Source of the DNA: Anaerolineae bacterium
Lineage (GTDB): Bacteria; Chloroflexota; Anaerolineae; 4572-78; J111
Length of the DNA stretch: 64,000 bases
Reading direction: 5' to 3'
Assembly: GCA_023382535.1 (NCBI GenBank)
Contig: JAHDWA010000002.1
Location: 310,001 to 374,000 of the forward strand
The notes beneath the pieces are model-generated. The model did no database searches. It was not told the origin of the DNA and saw nothing but the letters and a program-made list of their open reading frames with translations. Position 1 is the first letter of the stretch, and each line of letters begins with the position of its first letter. Below, piece after piece: positions 39,887-49,263 of this stretch. Made by a program: the position numbers and the translations under genes.

Positions 39887-41836
39887 ATGATAGAAGCAAC
39901 CTATGATGTCATTGTCGTCGGCGGGGGGCATGCCGGAGTAGAGGCGGCCCTGGCGGCGGCGAATATGGGCAGCCGGACGCTCCTGCTGACGATGTATCTG
40001 GATACCATTGGCTGGATGAGCTGCAACCCCAGCATCGGCGGCTCGGCCAAGGGCCACCTGGTACGGGAGATTGATGCGCTGGGCGGAGCGATGGCTAAAC
40101 TGACCGACCAGACCTTTATTCAAGTGCGGCTGCTCAACCACAGCAAGGGGCCGGCTGTGCATGCCCTGCGCGCCCAGGCCGACAAAAAGCGCTATGCCTG
40201 GACGGTCCAGCGCGCGCTCGAAAACACGCCCAATTTGCATGTCAAGCAGGCCATGGCCGAAGGACTGCTGGTTAAGGGCGATGCGGTTCAGGGCGTGCAG
40301 ACGCAGTACGGCAGCCGCTACTACGCCAAAACCGTGGTGCTGACCACCGGCACCTTTTTGGGGGGACGCCTGATCACCGGCGAAACTATTACCCAGGGCG
40401 GCCGGGCCGGCGAAGGGGCCGCCCTGCGCCTGTCAACCTCGCTGACCGAACTGGGCTTTCGCCTGGGCCGGCTCAAAACCGGCACGCCGCCGCGCCTCGA
40501 CGCCCGGACCATTGATTTCAGCCAGACAATCCACCAGTACGGCAGTGAAACGCCGCTTTACTTCAGCTTTGAAAACGTCGAAAATCTGCCGGAGCTACCG
40601 GCCTGGCTGAAGGAGTCGCCCCACCCGGTTTACCCGCTGGAGTGGCAGTCCGACTGGCGGCCGCAACTGCCCTGCTACATGGTCTACACCCAGCCGGAAA
40701 CGCATGAGGTCATCCGGGCTAACCTGGATCGCGCGCCGATGTTCACCGGGGTGATTGAAGGCGTCGGGCCGCGTTACTGCCCCAGCATCGAGGATAAGAT
40801 TGTCCGTTTTGCCCACAAGGAGAGTCACCAGTTGTTTTTGGAGCCGGAAGGCTGGCAGACCACCGAGGTGTACCTGCAAGGGGCCAACACCAGCCTGCCG
40901 GAGGACGCGCAGTGGGCCATGGTCCGCTCGATCCCGGCCCTGCGCCACGCCGAAATGATGCGGGCCGGCTATGCCGTCGAGTATGATTACGTGCCGCCCG
41001 ACCAACTGCACGCCTGGCTGGAAACCAAAAAAATCGAGGGGTTGTTCCATGCCGGGCAAATTAACGGCACTACCGGCTACGAGGAAGCAGCGGCCCAGGG
41101 ATTGATGGCCGGGATCAACGCCGCCTTAAAGGCCCAGGGCAAAACTCCATTGATGTTGGGCCGCGAGCAGGCTTACATCGGGGTCTTGATTGACGACCTG
41201 GTAACGCAGGAGCACACCGAACCCTACCGGCAAATGACCTCGCGGGCCGAGTACCGGCTGTTATTGCGGCAGGATAACGCCGACCTGCGCCTATCTCATC
41301 TGGGCTATGAGGTGGGACTGCTGCCCCGGTGGCGGTACGAGGCGGTCGAGGCCAAACGACGGGCGGTGCAGCAGGAGCTGGAACGGCTGAAAACAACCAA
41401 TATTTCCTCGGCCAACGGCACCGCGCAGGTGCTGGCCGATTTTGGCCTGGAACCGATTGAGAACGGAGTTAACGCCCTGCAATATTTGCGCCGTCCCGAG
41501 GTGACTTACGAAGTCATTGCCTCGCTGGTTCCGCCGCCCGAACCGCTGCCGGAGCCGGTCGCCGAGCAGGTCAGCATCGAGACTAAGTTTGAAGGCTACA
41601 TTACCAAGCAGCAGCAGCACGTCGAGCGGGTGCAGCGCCTGGAAAGCAGGGTTATTCCGCCCGATTTTGATTATGACAGCGTCGGTGGCCTGCGCAACGA
41701 GGCCCGGCAAAAATTATTACACTTCCGCCCGGCGACCGTGGGCCAGGCGGGCCGCATTGCAGGGGTCAATCCGGCGGATATTAGCATTTTGCTGGTGCAT
41801 TTGGAGCGGCGCGCGGAGAAAGTAGGTCAAGCTTAG
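39887..41836 (+). CDS. mnmG: tRNA uridine-5-carboxymethylaminomethyl modification enzyme MnmG (GidA)
   Basis: A 649-residue FAD enzyme that, with MnmE, modifies wobble U34 of tRNAs. VIVVGGGHAGVEAALAAANMG is the dinucleotide fold, followed by CNPSIGGSAKGHLVREIDALGG, RLKTGTPPRLD, YCPSIEDKIVRF, FLEPEGW, GQINGTTGYEEAAAQG and TSRAEYRLLLRQDNAD, all expected. The C-terminal helical MnmE/tRNA-binding domain is complete. I chose ATG 39887 (MIEATYDVIVVGGG); a reading from 39872 adds five residues with no better ribosome site. mnmE is not in the window. Confidence 0.97.
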   Translation: MIEATYDVIVVGGGHAGVEAALAAANMGSRTLLLTMYLDTIGWMSCNPSIGGSAKGHLVREIDALGGAMAKLTDQTFIQVRLLNHSKGPAVHALRAQADKKRYAWTVQRALENTPNLHVKQAMAEGLLVKGDAVQGVQTQYGSRYYAKTVVLTTGTFLGGRLITGETITQGGRAGEGAALRLSTSLTELGFRLGRLKTGTPPRLDARTIDFSQTIHQYGSETPLYFSFENVENLPELPAWLKESPHPVYPLEWQSDWRPQLPCYMVYTQPETHEVIRANLDRAPMFTGVIEGVGPRYCPSIEDKIVRFAHKESHQLFLEPEGWQTTEVYLQGANTSLPEDAQWAMVRSIPALRHAEMMRAGYAVEYDYVPPDQLHAWLETKKIEGLFHAGQINGTTGYEEAAAQGLMAGINAALKAQGKTPLMLGREQAYIGVLIDDLVTQEHTEPYRQMTSRAEYRLLLRQDNADLRLSHLGYEVGLLPRWRYEAVEAKRRAVQQELERLKTTNISSANGTAQVLADFGLEPIENGVNALQYLRRPEVTYEVIASLVPPPEPLPEPVAEQVSIETKFEGYITKQQQHVERVQRLESRVIPPDFDYDSVGGLRNEARQKLLHFRPATVGQAGRIAGVNPADISILLVHLERRAEKVGQA

Positions 41837-41873
41837 GCTTGACTTACCGGGTGGACCAAATAATTTACCCGCC

Positions 41874-41908
41874 AATCTCGTTCTCAAACTCAGTTTGGGA
41901 ACGAGGTT
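41874..41908. repeat. Palindrome with CTCAAACT-C-AGTTTGGG core (copy 1)
   Basis: Seventeen-base arms around a single C, with about 15 of 17 positions pairing. The same element with perfect arms occurs at 55154-55190. Confidence 0.8.
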
Positions 41909-42000
41909 GGGTAAGTGATTTAATCCACAATCCTAGAGTATTTGGGTGCGGTGTGTCGGCTAATTGACGGTTAGGTGTGGGGTAAATCGGCTACAGGTTC

Positions 42001-42028
42001 TTTTGTCTTTTTTAACTTGTGGTATAAT
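42001..42028 (+). promoter_or_regulatory. Possible promoter of the zinc-ribbon membrane protein gene
   Basis: TATAAT at 42023-42028 with a weak TTTTGT 16 bases upstream. Confidence 0.45.
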
Positions 42029-42096
42029 GCGACGGTTGTTGGAACGTTTCACGTTTCAACCTTAACCGTTGAACCAAAGAGATGGAGTAAAGTTTA

Positions 42097-42699
42097 ATGC
42101 CTGAGATTCAAATTCCCTCCTTCATTATTACGGGCTTGCAGGTTATCCTGGCCTTTGGAGGAGCCTTTTTTCTGGCGTTGTGGTTGAGCCTGATCATCTG
42201 GACCTTTCGGGATGTGAAGCGGCGCTCGCGCGATGTCTTTGCCATTCTGCTGGCGACGCTGATGGTGGTCGTTTTTGGCCCGCTGGGGCTGGTCCTTTAT
42301 TTCTTGCTGCGCCCACCCGTCACCTTGGCCGAACTGTACGAGCGCTCCTTGGAGGAAGAAGCGCTGCTGCAAGATTTGGAAGAGCGCCCGCGCTGCCCCG
42401 GCTGCTCGCGGCAGGTAGCTGAAGCCTGGATTATCTGCCCCGACTGCCATACCACGCTCAAAAAGATTTGCCCCAACTGCCAGAAAAGTCTGCATCTGCG
42501 CTGGAATATCTGCCCCTTCTGCGGCACGCACACCAGCGTGGCGGCGGCTCCGCCGGATCAGCACGACAATTCCTCCGGCCATGTCATCGCCGAGACCCGG
42601 CCGATGGTGGCCGTCCCCGTGGCCCCGCCTGAGCCAAGCGCCCCCATCCTGCGCGGCGACGAAACCCGCCCCCATCTGCCGGAACCCGGCCCGGCTTAA
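42097..42699 (+). CDS. Membrane protein with double zinc ribbon
   Basis: A 200-residue protein. Two membrane helices (about residues 8-32 and 44-70; VILAFGGAFFLALWLSLIIW and FAILLATLMVVVFGPLGLVL) are followed by a short coiled region and a cytoplasmic double zinc ribbon: CPGC, CPDC, CPNC and CPFC pairs within about 45 residues. It ends in a Pro-rich tail. Such ribbons often mediate protein contacts. Function is unknown. The bidirectional terminator at 42730-42770 follows. Confidence 0.8.
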   Translation: MPEIQIPSFIITGLQVILAFGGAFFLALWLSLIIWTFRDVKRRSRDVFAILLATLMVVVFGPLGLVLYFLLRPPVTLAELYERSLEEEALLQDLEERPRCPGCSRQVAEAWIICPDCHTTLKKICPNCQKSLHLRWNICPFCGTHTSVAAAPPDQHDNSSGHVIAETRPMVAVPVAPPEPSAPILRGDETRPHLPEPGPA

Positions 42700-42729
42700 A
42701 GTGCATAAGAAGGGTTTTTACCTTCACAA

Positions 42730-42770
42730 AAAAAACCGACCCAATGAATGTTCAGGGGTCGGTTTTTTAT
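42730..42770 (+). terminator. Bidirectional rho-independent terminator
   Basis: AAAACCGACCC and GGGTCGGTTTTTT form a stem with T-runs on both strands, serving the zinc-ribbon gene (plus) and the aminotransferase gene ending at 42793 (minus). Confidence 0.9.
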
Positions 42771-42792
42771 TCCTACATTTGCGCGCTAATTT

Positions 42793-44136
42793 CTACCGCA
42801 TCTCCCGGTATGTTTCCACAATGGAGCCGGCCATTATCTTCAGACCTTCGCGCAACTGGGCTTCAGGAATGTCTAACTGTGGCAGCAGGCGGATGCAGTT
42901 GCTGTACAGCCCGGCCCGCAGCAGCAAAACCCCTTTGGCTGTACATTTTTGAATTGTATTGAGGACAAACTCCGGCCACGGCTCTTTGGTGATCGGGTCT
43001 TTGACAAACTCCAGGGCCATCATCGCCCCGCGGCCGCGTACATCGCCCAGAACCGGGATTTCGGCTTGCAGGGGCGCAAAGGTGCTGCGGACCATACCTT
43101 CGATCCGGGCGGCATTGGCCAACGTTTCGGGCCGGTTGATCAGCTTGATTGCCTCCAGGGCGGCCACGCAGGCCAGAGGATTGCCGCCGTAAGTGCTGCC
43201 GACGCCGCCCAGGTGGGGGGCGTCCAAAATTTCGGCCCGGCCGGTGACGGCGCTTAGCGGCGTGCCGGCGGCCAGCGATTTGGCCGTGATCACCAGATCG
43301 GGGACAACGCCGCTGTGCTCAATGGCAAAGAGCCGACCGCTGCGGCCAAAGCCGCACTGAATCTCGTCGGCAATCATGACGATGCCATACATGTCGCAAA
43401 TCTCACGGATTTTTTGCAGGAAGGGCGTTGGAACAGGAATAAAGCCGCCCTCGCCGATAATCGGCTCGATCAGGATGGCGGCGATGGCGCTGGGGTCAAC
43501 TTGGGCAATGAGGGCATTCTCTAGATTCCAGATGCTCCACTCCAAGTAAGCATCCTGGCCCAGCCCCGGCGGGATGCGGTAAAGATTGGGCAGCGGCAGA
43601 CGGTAGATTTCCGGGGCAAAAGGGCCAAAACCCTTTTTGAAGAGGCCATACTTGCTGGTCAGAGCCATGGTCAAATTACTGCGACCATGATAAGCACCCT
43701 CGAAGCAGATGATCGCCGCCCGCTTCGTATATGCACGAGATAATTTGACGGCATTTTCCACGGCCTCAGCCCCCCCATTGGCCAGCAAGGTTTTCTTGGG
43801 AAAATCGCCGGGAGTGATGGCATTGAGCTGCTCACACACTTCAACGTATGGCTCGTAGTTGGCGACAATCGGGCAGACGTGGATATACTTTTCGGCCTGG
43901 GCCTGGATGGCTTCGGTTACCTGGGCCGGGGCGTGGCCGACCGCCAGCGCGCCAATGCCGCCGACCAAATCGAGCAGGATATTGCCATCCACATCCTCGA
44001 CCAGCGAGCCGGAGGCGCGGGCATAGGCAATCGGCACGGATTGGTACAGGGCAGCGCTGACTGCCGCTGCCCGCCGGGCTAACAATTCCTGGCTCTTGGG
44101 ACCGGGAAGAGAAGTCTTGAGTTGAATGTATGGCAT
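42793..44136 (-). CDS. Class III aminotransferase (4-aminobutyrate aminotransferase-like)
   Basis: A 447-residue PLP enzyme of the GabT/ornithine-aminotransferase branch. LVGGIGALAVGHAPAQVTEA, NGGAEAVENAVKLSR, FEGAYHGRSNLTMALTSK, IADEIQCGFGRSG (PLP Asp) and TAKSLAAGTPLSAV with the PLP lysine are present. GabT uses 4-aminobutyrate and 2-oxoglutarate; related enzymes use beta-alanine, ornithine or taurine, so substrate is not certain. No succinate-semialdehyde dehydrogenase is adjacent. Confidence 0.9.
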   Translation of the reverse strand: MPYIQLKTSLPGPKSQELLARRAAAVSAALYQSVPIAYARASGSLVEDVDGNILLDLVGGIGALAVGHAPAQVTEAIQAQAEKYIHVCPIVANYEPYVEVCEQLNAITPGDFPKKTLLANGGAEAVENAVKLSRAYTKRAAIICFEGAYHGRSNLTMALTSKYGLFKKGFGPFAPEIYRLPLPNLYRIPPGLGQDAYLEWSIWNLENALIAQVDPSAIAAILIEPIIGEGGFIPVPTPFLQKIREICDMYGIVMIADEIQCGFGRSGRLFAIEHSGVVPDLVITAKSLAAGTPLSAVTGRAEILDAPHLGGVGSTYGGNPLACVAALEAIKLINRPETLANAARIEGMVRSTFAPLQAEIPVLGDVRGRGAMMALEFVKDPITKEPWPEFVLNTIQKCTAKGVLLLRAGLYSNCIRLLPQLDIPEAQLREGLKIMAGSIVETYREMR

Positions 44137-44396
44137 GATCGCTCCTTGGCTACGCTAGAATTCGGCTATTGTAGCACAATTGGGCGGCAGGAGCTATTAG
44201 CTTCTCGAGGAAATCCATCCTAGCTGGATCTTCCTCCGCCGAACTCCGGCAGTTGATTCGGCTGGCTATCTTAACGCTGTAGCTGTCTTTCCACAATTTC
44301 TATGGTACAATATGATCTTACTGAAGTAGAGTTCCCCAGTATTTTTCTGCCCAATGATCTTCCAAGACGAGACCCCGGGGGAAAATAAAAGGTGGA

Positions 44397-46049
44397 GTGT
44401 TGAATAGGAAAAAGAAAATTCACCCGGCGGTTTTTGATTGGCAAAGCGACCTGCGTCGGGGCAGGATGAGCCGGCGCGACTTTTTGCGCTGGGCGACTCT
44501 GCTCGGCGTCTCGGCAGCGACCGCCCATGCGCTGGCCGGCTGTGGATCGCCGGCGACCGCGTCTGATCCCTCCCCGGCTGCTTCGGTTCGACGGGGGGGA
44601 ACCATGAAGATTGGCACGGCGGTCCAGCCGCTGGACCACCCGGCTCGTCTCTCCTGGATCGAAGGGACCAACCAGTTGCGCCAGGTGGCCGAGTACCTGA
44701 CCGAAACTGGCCCCGATAACATGACCCGGCCCTGGCTCCTGGAAAGCTGGGAGGCCGACGACGAGGTCAAAACCTGGACTCTTCACCTGCGCCAGGGCAT
44801 TACCTTCAACAATGGCGATCAATTAACCGCCGCCGACGTCATCTTTAATTTTGAGCAGTGGCTTGATCCCGCTGTTGGCTCCTCGATGAACAGCCTGCTC
44901 TCTTACCTGAGCAAGACGGGCGTTGAGCGGGTTGACGATTATACCATTCGCCTCCACTTGAATGAACCCCAAATTGGCGTGCCGGAACATCTTTTCCATT
45001 ACCCGGCTCTCATCCTGCCGCGCCGTTTTGAGGGCGATTTCCTCAAGCAGCCGCTGGGCACCGGCCCTTTTACCCTGGACGAGTACCTGGAAGGCGAACG
45101 AGCGGTCTTCAAACGTCGGCCCGATTATTGGCGGCTGGGCCGGGATGGCCAGCCGCTGCCCTACCTCGACGAGCTGATTTACCTTGACCTGGCTCCTGAC
45201 CAGCGCATGGAAGCAATGCAGGGCGGAGCCATTGATACCCTCTTTGTCCCCCGGCCCTCCGACTGGCAGTCGCTTCAGTATGCCCCTGGTCTAAACATTC
45301 AGGCGGTCAGTACTGCCGAAACGTTTGTGCTGCGGATGCGGGTAGACCAGGAGCCGTGGCAGGATGCCCGCGTGCGCCAGGCCCTAAAACTGTGCCAGGA
45401 TCGGGCCAAGATTTTGGAGATTTCCTATTCGGACCAGGGCGACCTGGCCTTTGACGCCCATGTGGCGCCGCCTCATCCGGCCTATTGCCCGAAACCGATT
45501 CCCAAATATGATCCCGAACAGGCCCGGAGCCTGCTGGCTGAAGCCGGTTATCCCAACGGCCTAAAAGTTAGGCTGACCACTAAAAATGACCTGGGCGAGC
45601 CAAAGATTGCGCGTCTCCTCCAAAAACTGGCCGCCGCCGGCGGGTTTGAGATCGAGTTGAACATTGTCGAACCGGCCAGGTATTGGAGCGAGTGGACCGA
45701 GGTGAACCTGGGCTTGACGGTCTGGGGGCACCGTCCGCTGGATACTATGGTCCTCACCCTGGCTTACACCGCGGATGAGAATGGCCAGCCGGTAGCCTGG
45801 AACGAGACCCATTGGGTGGATCAAGAGTTTATGACCCTTTTACGTCAAGCCGAGCGCACCCTTGATATTGCCCAACGGCGCGAGCTGATGTGCCGGCTTG
45901 AAGACATTATGCAGGAGCGCGGCCCCATTGGGATTAGTTACTGGCGCAAAGTCTGGAATATTACCCGGGCTGAATTCAAAAATGTCAAAGCTCACCCCAC
46001 CGGCTACGATCTCTTCTACGACGTTTGGAAAGACGTCGCCGAAAGCTAA
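44397..46049 (+). CDS. Peptide-type ABC transporter solute-binding protein (SBP family 5), Tat lipoprotein
   Basis: A 550-residue DppA/OppA-type binding protein. The N-terminus has a twin-arginine motif MSRRDFLRWATLLGVSAATA and a lipobox ending AGC, so a folded lipoprotein exported by Tat is likely. Family segments: GTAVQPLDHPARLSW, TWTLHLRQGITFNNGDQLTAADV, and later LAEAGYPNGLKVRL. The start is GTG 44397 or TTG 44400; both lie close to GGTGGA. No permease or ATPase genes of this class are next to it, so it is an orphan whose transporter is elsewhere. The substrate cannot be called. Confidence 0.92.
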   Translation: MLNRKKKIHPAVFDWQSDLRRGRMSRRDFLRWATLLGVSAATAHALAGCGSPATASDPSPAASVRRGGTMKIGTAVQPLDHPARLSWIEGTNQLRQVAEYLTETGPDNMTRPWLLESWEADDEVKTWTLHLRQGITFNNGDQLTAADVIFNFEQWLDPAVGSSMNSLLSYLSKTGVERVDDYTIRLHLNEPQIGVPEHLFHYPALILPRRFEGDFLKQPLGTGPFTLDEYLEGERAVFKRRPDYWRLGRDGQPLPYLDELIYLDLAPDQRMEAMQGGAIDTLFVPRPSDWQSLQYAPGLNIQAVSTAETFVLRMRVDQEPWQDARVRQALKLCQDRAKILEISYSDQGDLAFDAHVAPPHPAYCPKPIPKYDPEQARSLLAEAGYPNGLKVRLTTKNDLGEPKIARLLQKLAAAGGFEIELNIVEPARYWSEWTEVNLGLTVWGHRPLDTMVLTLAYTADENGQPVAWNETHWVDQEFMTLLRQAERTLDIAQRRELMCRLEDIMQERGPIGISYWRKVWNITRAEFKNVKAHPTGYDLFYDVWKDVAES

Positions 46050-46050
46050 T

Positions 46051-46083
46051 GACCTTAAAGGTCTCTAAGACCTCTAAGGTCTG
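46051..46083. repeat. Palindromes of GACCTT/AAGGTC and AGACCT/AGGTCT type
   Basis: GACCTT-A-AAGGTC (46051-46063) followed by AGACCTCTAAGGTCT (46069-46083), situated between the binding-protein gene and the sensor phosphatase gene. Related to 15099-15113. Confidence 0.7.
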
Positions 46084-46103
46084 GATTTGGTTGGAAAGAT
46101 ACT

Positions 46104-49100
46104 ATGAAAATTGATGTTCAAAATCCGCTGCCTTCTGCCGTCTCCGGTTCAGAGGGCGATTTTGAACAGAATATTCCCACCTCTCGTCCCCTGATCGAAC
46201 CTGTCGCTTTAGCTTATAACGCTTTTCGCGCCAGCATGCTATACCTTGTCACCGCGGCCATAGCAGTGTCCGGCGAACTTTACCTGGCCTGGCAGACCGG
46301 CGCCTGGCAGATGTTTGCCGTGGCGGGGATAGGCGGGGTGGTCACCGGGGCGGCTTTGGCCAGCGTCATTTTGGTCCGGCAGGGCCGGCCTCGCCTGGGG
46401 GTTTGGTTGCTCATTGGTGCTTCCCTCATCTCCCTGCTGGCCACACCCTTGCTGATTGCCGGCTTTGGGCTGATCCTGGGCCTGGGGAGTATTTTGGTTG
46501 TGCTGACCGTTACCTTGCAAACCCTCCCTTATAAAGAAGCGAACCTGGCCTTGATGGCGACTGTCGCGGTGGCGATTGTGGCCGGCGGGTTGGATTTACT
46601 GGCCCCGGCAACCCAATTGAATTTACCGGCCTTCGGTATCTTGATTGCTGTCTTAGGAGGGGCCATCGTTTTAGTGTATGGCGCTTTGGCCCTGCGCCAG
46701 TTCAGAGTCTATCCTTTGACCACCAAACTGGTTCTGGCTTTTTTGGCCGTCTCGCTGCTGCCGTTGGGATCGCTGGCCTTTTTTAATGATCGTCATACCC
46801 GGACGGTGCTAACGCAGAAGGCCCGGCAAGCCCTCCTGGCGGCTGCCTCAAAAACCGTTGCTGATATTGACACCTTCATTAATGATAATCTCGAAGCCGT
46901 CCGCACCGAAGCCCAACTGCCCGTTCTGGCCTCCTATTTAAGTTTACCGGCTGAACAGCGCCTGGCCAGCTCGGAAGAGGCGGCTGTTACGGCCACCCTG
47001 CGCGAACTCAGCCGCAAAGACAAAGTCTTCATTGCTTCTTACGCTCTGTTAGACAGCCAGGGCCAAAATGTGATTGATACCGAACCGGCCAATATGGGCC
47101 AGGATGAAGCAGAACGCGACTATTTCCAAAAGCCGTTAGAAACCGGCCTGCCTTATCTCTCTCCCGTCGAATTTGTGCCTTCAACTGGAACAAGTCAGGG
47201 GCAAACCGTAGATGACGCCGGCCTGTACTTCAGCAGTCCTGTCCGCGACCGTACTACCGGCGAAATGCTGGGGGTGCTGCGGGTGCGCTACAAGCCGATT
47301 ATCCTCCAACAATTGGTAGTTCAAAACAATAGTTTGATCGGCGAGGGCTCATTTGCTATTTTGTTTGACGAGAATTACGTTCGCCTGGCCCATGGTGCTG
47401 CCCCGGAACTCGTCTTTCAACCCGCTAAACCCCTTGACCCGGACCAAATGACCAGGCTTCAGGCCGCCGGGCGCTTACCCAGTCAACTCGACCCGCAACA
47501 GGCAATCACCTTACCTGATCTGGCGGCCAGTTTGGACAATGCCATCTTTGAACCTTACTTTACCACCCGGCTTGATACTACGGGCGACCAACTGAATTTG
47601 GCGGTGGCCAAAGAATTGGAAACTCAGCCCTGGTTAGTAGTTTTTGCTCAACCGCAAGACCTGTTTTTAGCACCTATCCAGCAGCAAACTCGGACCACCC
47701 TCTTTCTGGCCATTGTCATTGCCGGCGTTGTCGCTGTAGCGGCTTTTGCCATGGGCCAACTGCTGGCTGGCCCGCTGGTTCATCTGACGGGGGTGGTGAC
47801 CCGCTTTACCGGCGGCGACCTGGAAGCTCGCGCCCAGCCCAAAGTGGGCGACGAAAGCGGGGTGCTGGCCGCCAGTTTCAACAAAATGGCTGAGGAAGTC
47901 GGCAGCCTGCTCAAAAATCTGGCCGAACGTACCCACGAACTGGAAGGCGAAATCGGCGAGCGCAAGCGGGCGGAGGCCAGCTTGCAGGCCAGTGAGAAGA
48001 AATACCGCGCTCTGTTTGAAGATTCCAGGGATGTGATTTTTATTACCACGCCAGACGGTCAAATCGTTGACATCAATCCGGCAGCTTCGGGTCTGTTTGG
48101 CTATACTCGAACTGAATTTGATCACGTAAACGCTCAAGATTTATATTTTGATCCGGTCGAGCGGATGAGGTTTCGTGAGGAGATAGAACAGCAGGGGGTG
48201 GTAAGGGATTTTCCGATAAGAGTTTTGGACAAAGAGGGGATAGTTAAAGACTGCCTGGTGACCGCGACGGTGCGCCAGGCGGATGATGGGACCATGCTGG
48301 GCTACCAGGGTATCATTCGGGATATTACCGAGCAGAAACGGGTTGAAAGAGAACGCATGCGGCTGTTAGCGATTGAGCGAGAGCTGACCCTGGCCCAGGA
48401 AATCCAACAAAGTTTGCTGCCGCCTACCCATCCTCAATGGACCGGCCCCGACGTAGTTTGCTACAGCCATCCCGCCCGCGAAATGGGGGGTGACCTCTAC
48501 GCCTACCACGCCTTTGGGAAGGATGAAGGCGGAAGGATGAAGGATGAAAAAGAAGACACTCCTTCATCCTTTGCGGTGGCCGTTGGCGATGTCTCCGGCA
48601 AGGGGATGCCGGCCGCGCTGCTTATGGCAGTCAGTATGGCTTCGTTTCAGGCGATCATCGGGCAGGGGTTGGCTCCCAAAGAGCTTCTGACTTATTTAGA
48701 CGGGGCGATTGCGCTCTATACCAGGACGACCGGCCAGAATTGTGCCCTGGTTTATATGGAAATTACACCGCCGCTTCTCAATAAGCAGGAAGGTTTTATG
48801 CGTGTAGCCAATGCCGGCTGTGTGATGCCCATTATCCGGCGGGTGGATGGGTCGGTGAACTGGATTGAAGTTTTTGGCACGCCGTTGGGCATGGAACTGA
48901 GTGCCGAAGTGGGGTACCAGGAAGTAGAGAGCACCCTCGCCGCAGGCGATTTGATCATCCTCACCAGTGATGGCGTGGTCGAGGCCAACAATGGGCTGGG
49001 AGAAATGTTTGGCTTTGACCGTCTGGAGGAAGCGGTAGCCAGTGGACCAACCGCCAGCGCCGAAGCTATGCTTGAGTATCTAAAGGCGGCTGTAGCGGCC

Positions 49101-49157
49101 TTTGTCGGTAAGACAGAACCCCACGATGATTTAACCATTGTCGTGGTGCAGGTGTAG
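46104..49157 (+). CDS. Membrane sensor phosphatase: multi-TM, dCache-like, HAMP, PAS, SpoIIE
   Basis: A 1017-residue sensor. Residues 35-200 hold about six membrane helices, then a further helix (TTKLVLAFLAVSLLPLGSLA, about 210). A large extracytoplasmic region resembling double Cache (about 230-525) ends in a helix at 533-560. HAMP (about 555-610), a coiled coil, PAS (about 633-750; YRALFEDSRDVIFITTPDG) and a SpoIIE/RsbU phosphatase (about 770-1017) follow: EMGGDLYAY, GDVSGKGMPAALL, TSDGVVEA, HDDLTIVVV. The output should dephosphorylate a STAS antagonist, perhaps those of 28309-33145. A palindrome at 48518-48572 adds about 18 in-frame residues after YHAFGK inside the phosphatase domain. Confidence 0.92.
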   Translation: MKIDVQNPLPSAVSGSEGDFEQNIPTSRPLIEPVALAYNAFRASMLYLVTAAIAVSGELYLAWQTGAWQMFAVAGIGGVVTGAALASVILVRQGRPRLGVWLLIGASLISLLATPLLIAGFGLILGLGSILVVLTVTLQTLPYKEANLALMATVAVAIVAGGLDLLAPATQLNLPAFGILIAVLGGAIVLVYGALALRQFRVYPLTTKLVLAFLAVSLLPLGSLAFFNDRHTRTVLTQKARQALLAAASKTVADIDTFINDNLEAVRTEAQLPVLASYLSLPAEQRLASSEEAAVTATLRELSRKDKVFIASYALLDSQGQNVIDTEPANMGQDEAERDYFQKPLETGLPYLSPVEFVPSTGTSQGQTVDDAGLYFSSPVRDRTTGEMLGVLRVRYKPIILQQLVVQNNSLIGEGSFAILFDENYVRLAHGAAPELVFQPAKPLDPDQMTRLQAAGRLPSQLDPQQAITLPDLAASLDNAIFEPYFTTRLDTTGDQLNLAVAKELETQPWLVVFAQPQDLFLAPIQQQTRTTLFLAIVIAGVVAVAAFAMGQLLAGPLVHLTGVVTRFTGGDLEARAQPKVGDESGVLAASFNKMAEEVGSLLKNLAERTHELEGEIGERKRAEASLQASEKKYRALFEDSRDVIFITTPDGQIVDINPAASGLFGYTRTEFDHVNAQDLYFDPVERMRFREEIEQQGVVRDFPIRVLDKEGIVKDCLVTATVRQADDGTMLGYQGIIRDITEQKRVERERMRLLAIERELTLAQEIQQSLLPPTHPQWTGPDVVCYSHPAREMGGDLYAYHAFGKDEGGRMKDEKEDTPSSFAVAVGDVSGKGMPAALLMAVSMASFQAIIGQGLAPKELLTYLDGAIALYTRTTGQNCALVYMEITPPLLNKQEGFMRVANAGCVMPIIRRVDGSVNWIEVFGTPLGMELSAEVGYQEVESTLAAGDLIILTSDGVVEANNGLGEMFGFDRLEEAVASGPTASAEAMLEYLKAAVAAFVGKTEPHDDLTIVVVQV
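48518..48572. repeat. GAAGGATGAAGG element inside the phosphatase domain coding sequence
   Basis: Two direct copies of GAAGGATGAAGG (48518-48529, 48532-48543) and one inverted copy CCTTCATCCTTT (48561-48572). It is translated as DEGGRMKDEKEDTPSS, between FGK and FAVAVGDVSG. Confidence 0.8.
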
Positions 49158-49179
49158 CATCGTCTGTCTTGTCAGCAAT

Positions 49180-49205
49180 CCCCGTCGCAGCGGGGTTTTT
49201 GCTTT
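49180..49205 (+). terminator. Rho-independent terminator of the sensor phosphatase gene
   Basis: CCCCG-TCGCAG-CGGGG stem followed by TTTTTGCTTTT, 22 bases after the stop. Confidence 0.85.
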
Positions 49206-49263
49206 TAGTGGCTATTTTACTTGAAACCAGTTAACGAGAAATTAGTCCACTACCCTCTATTCC

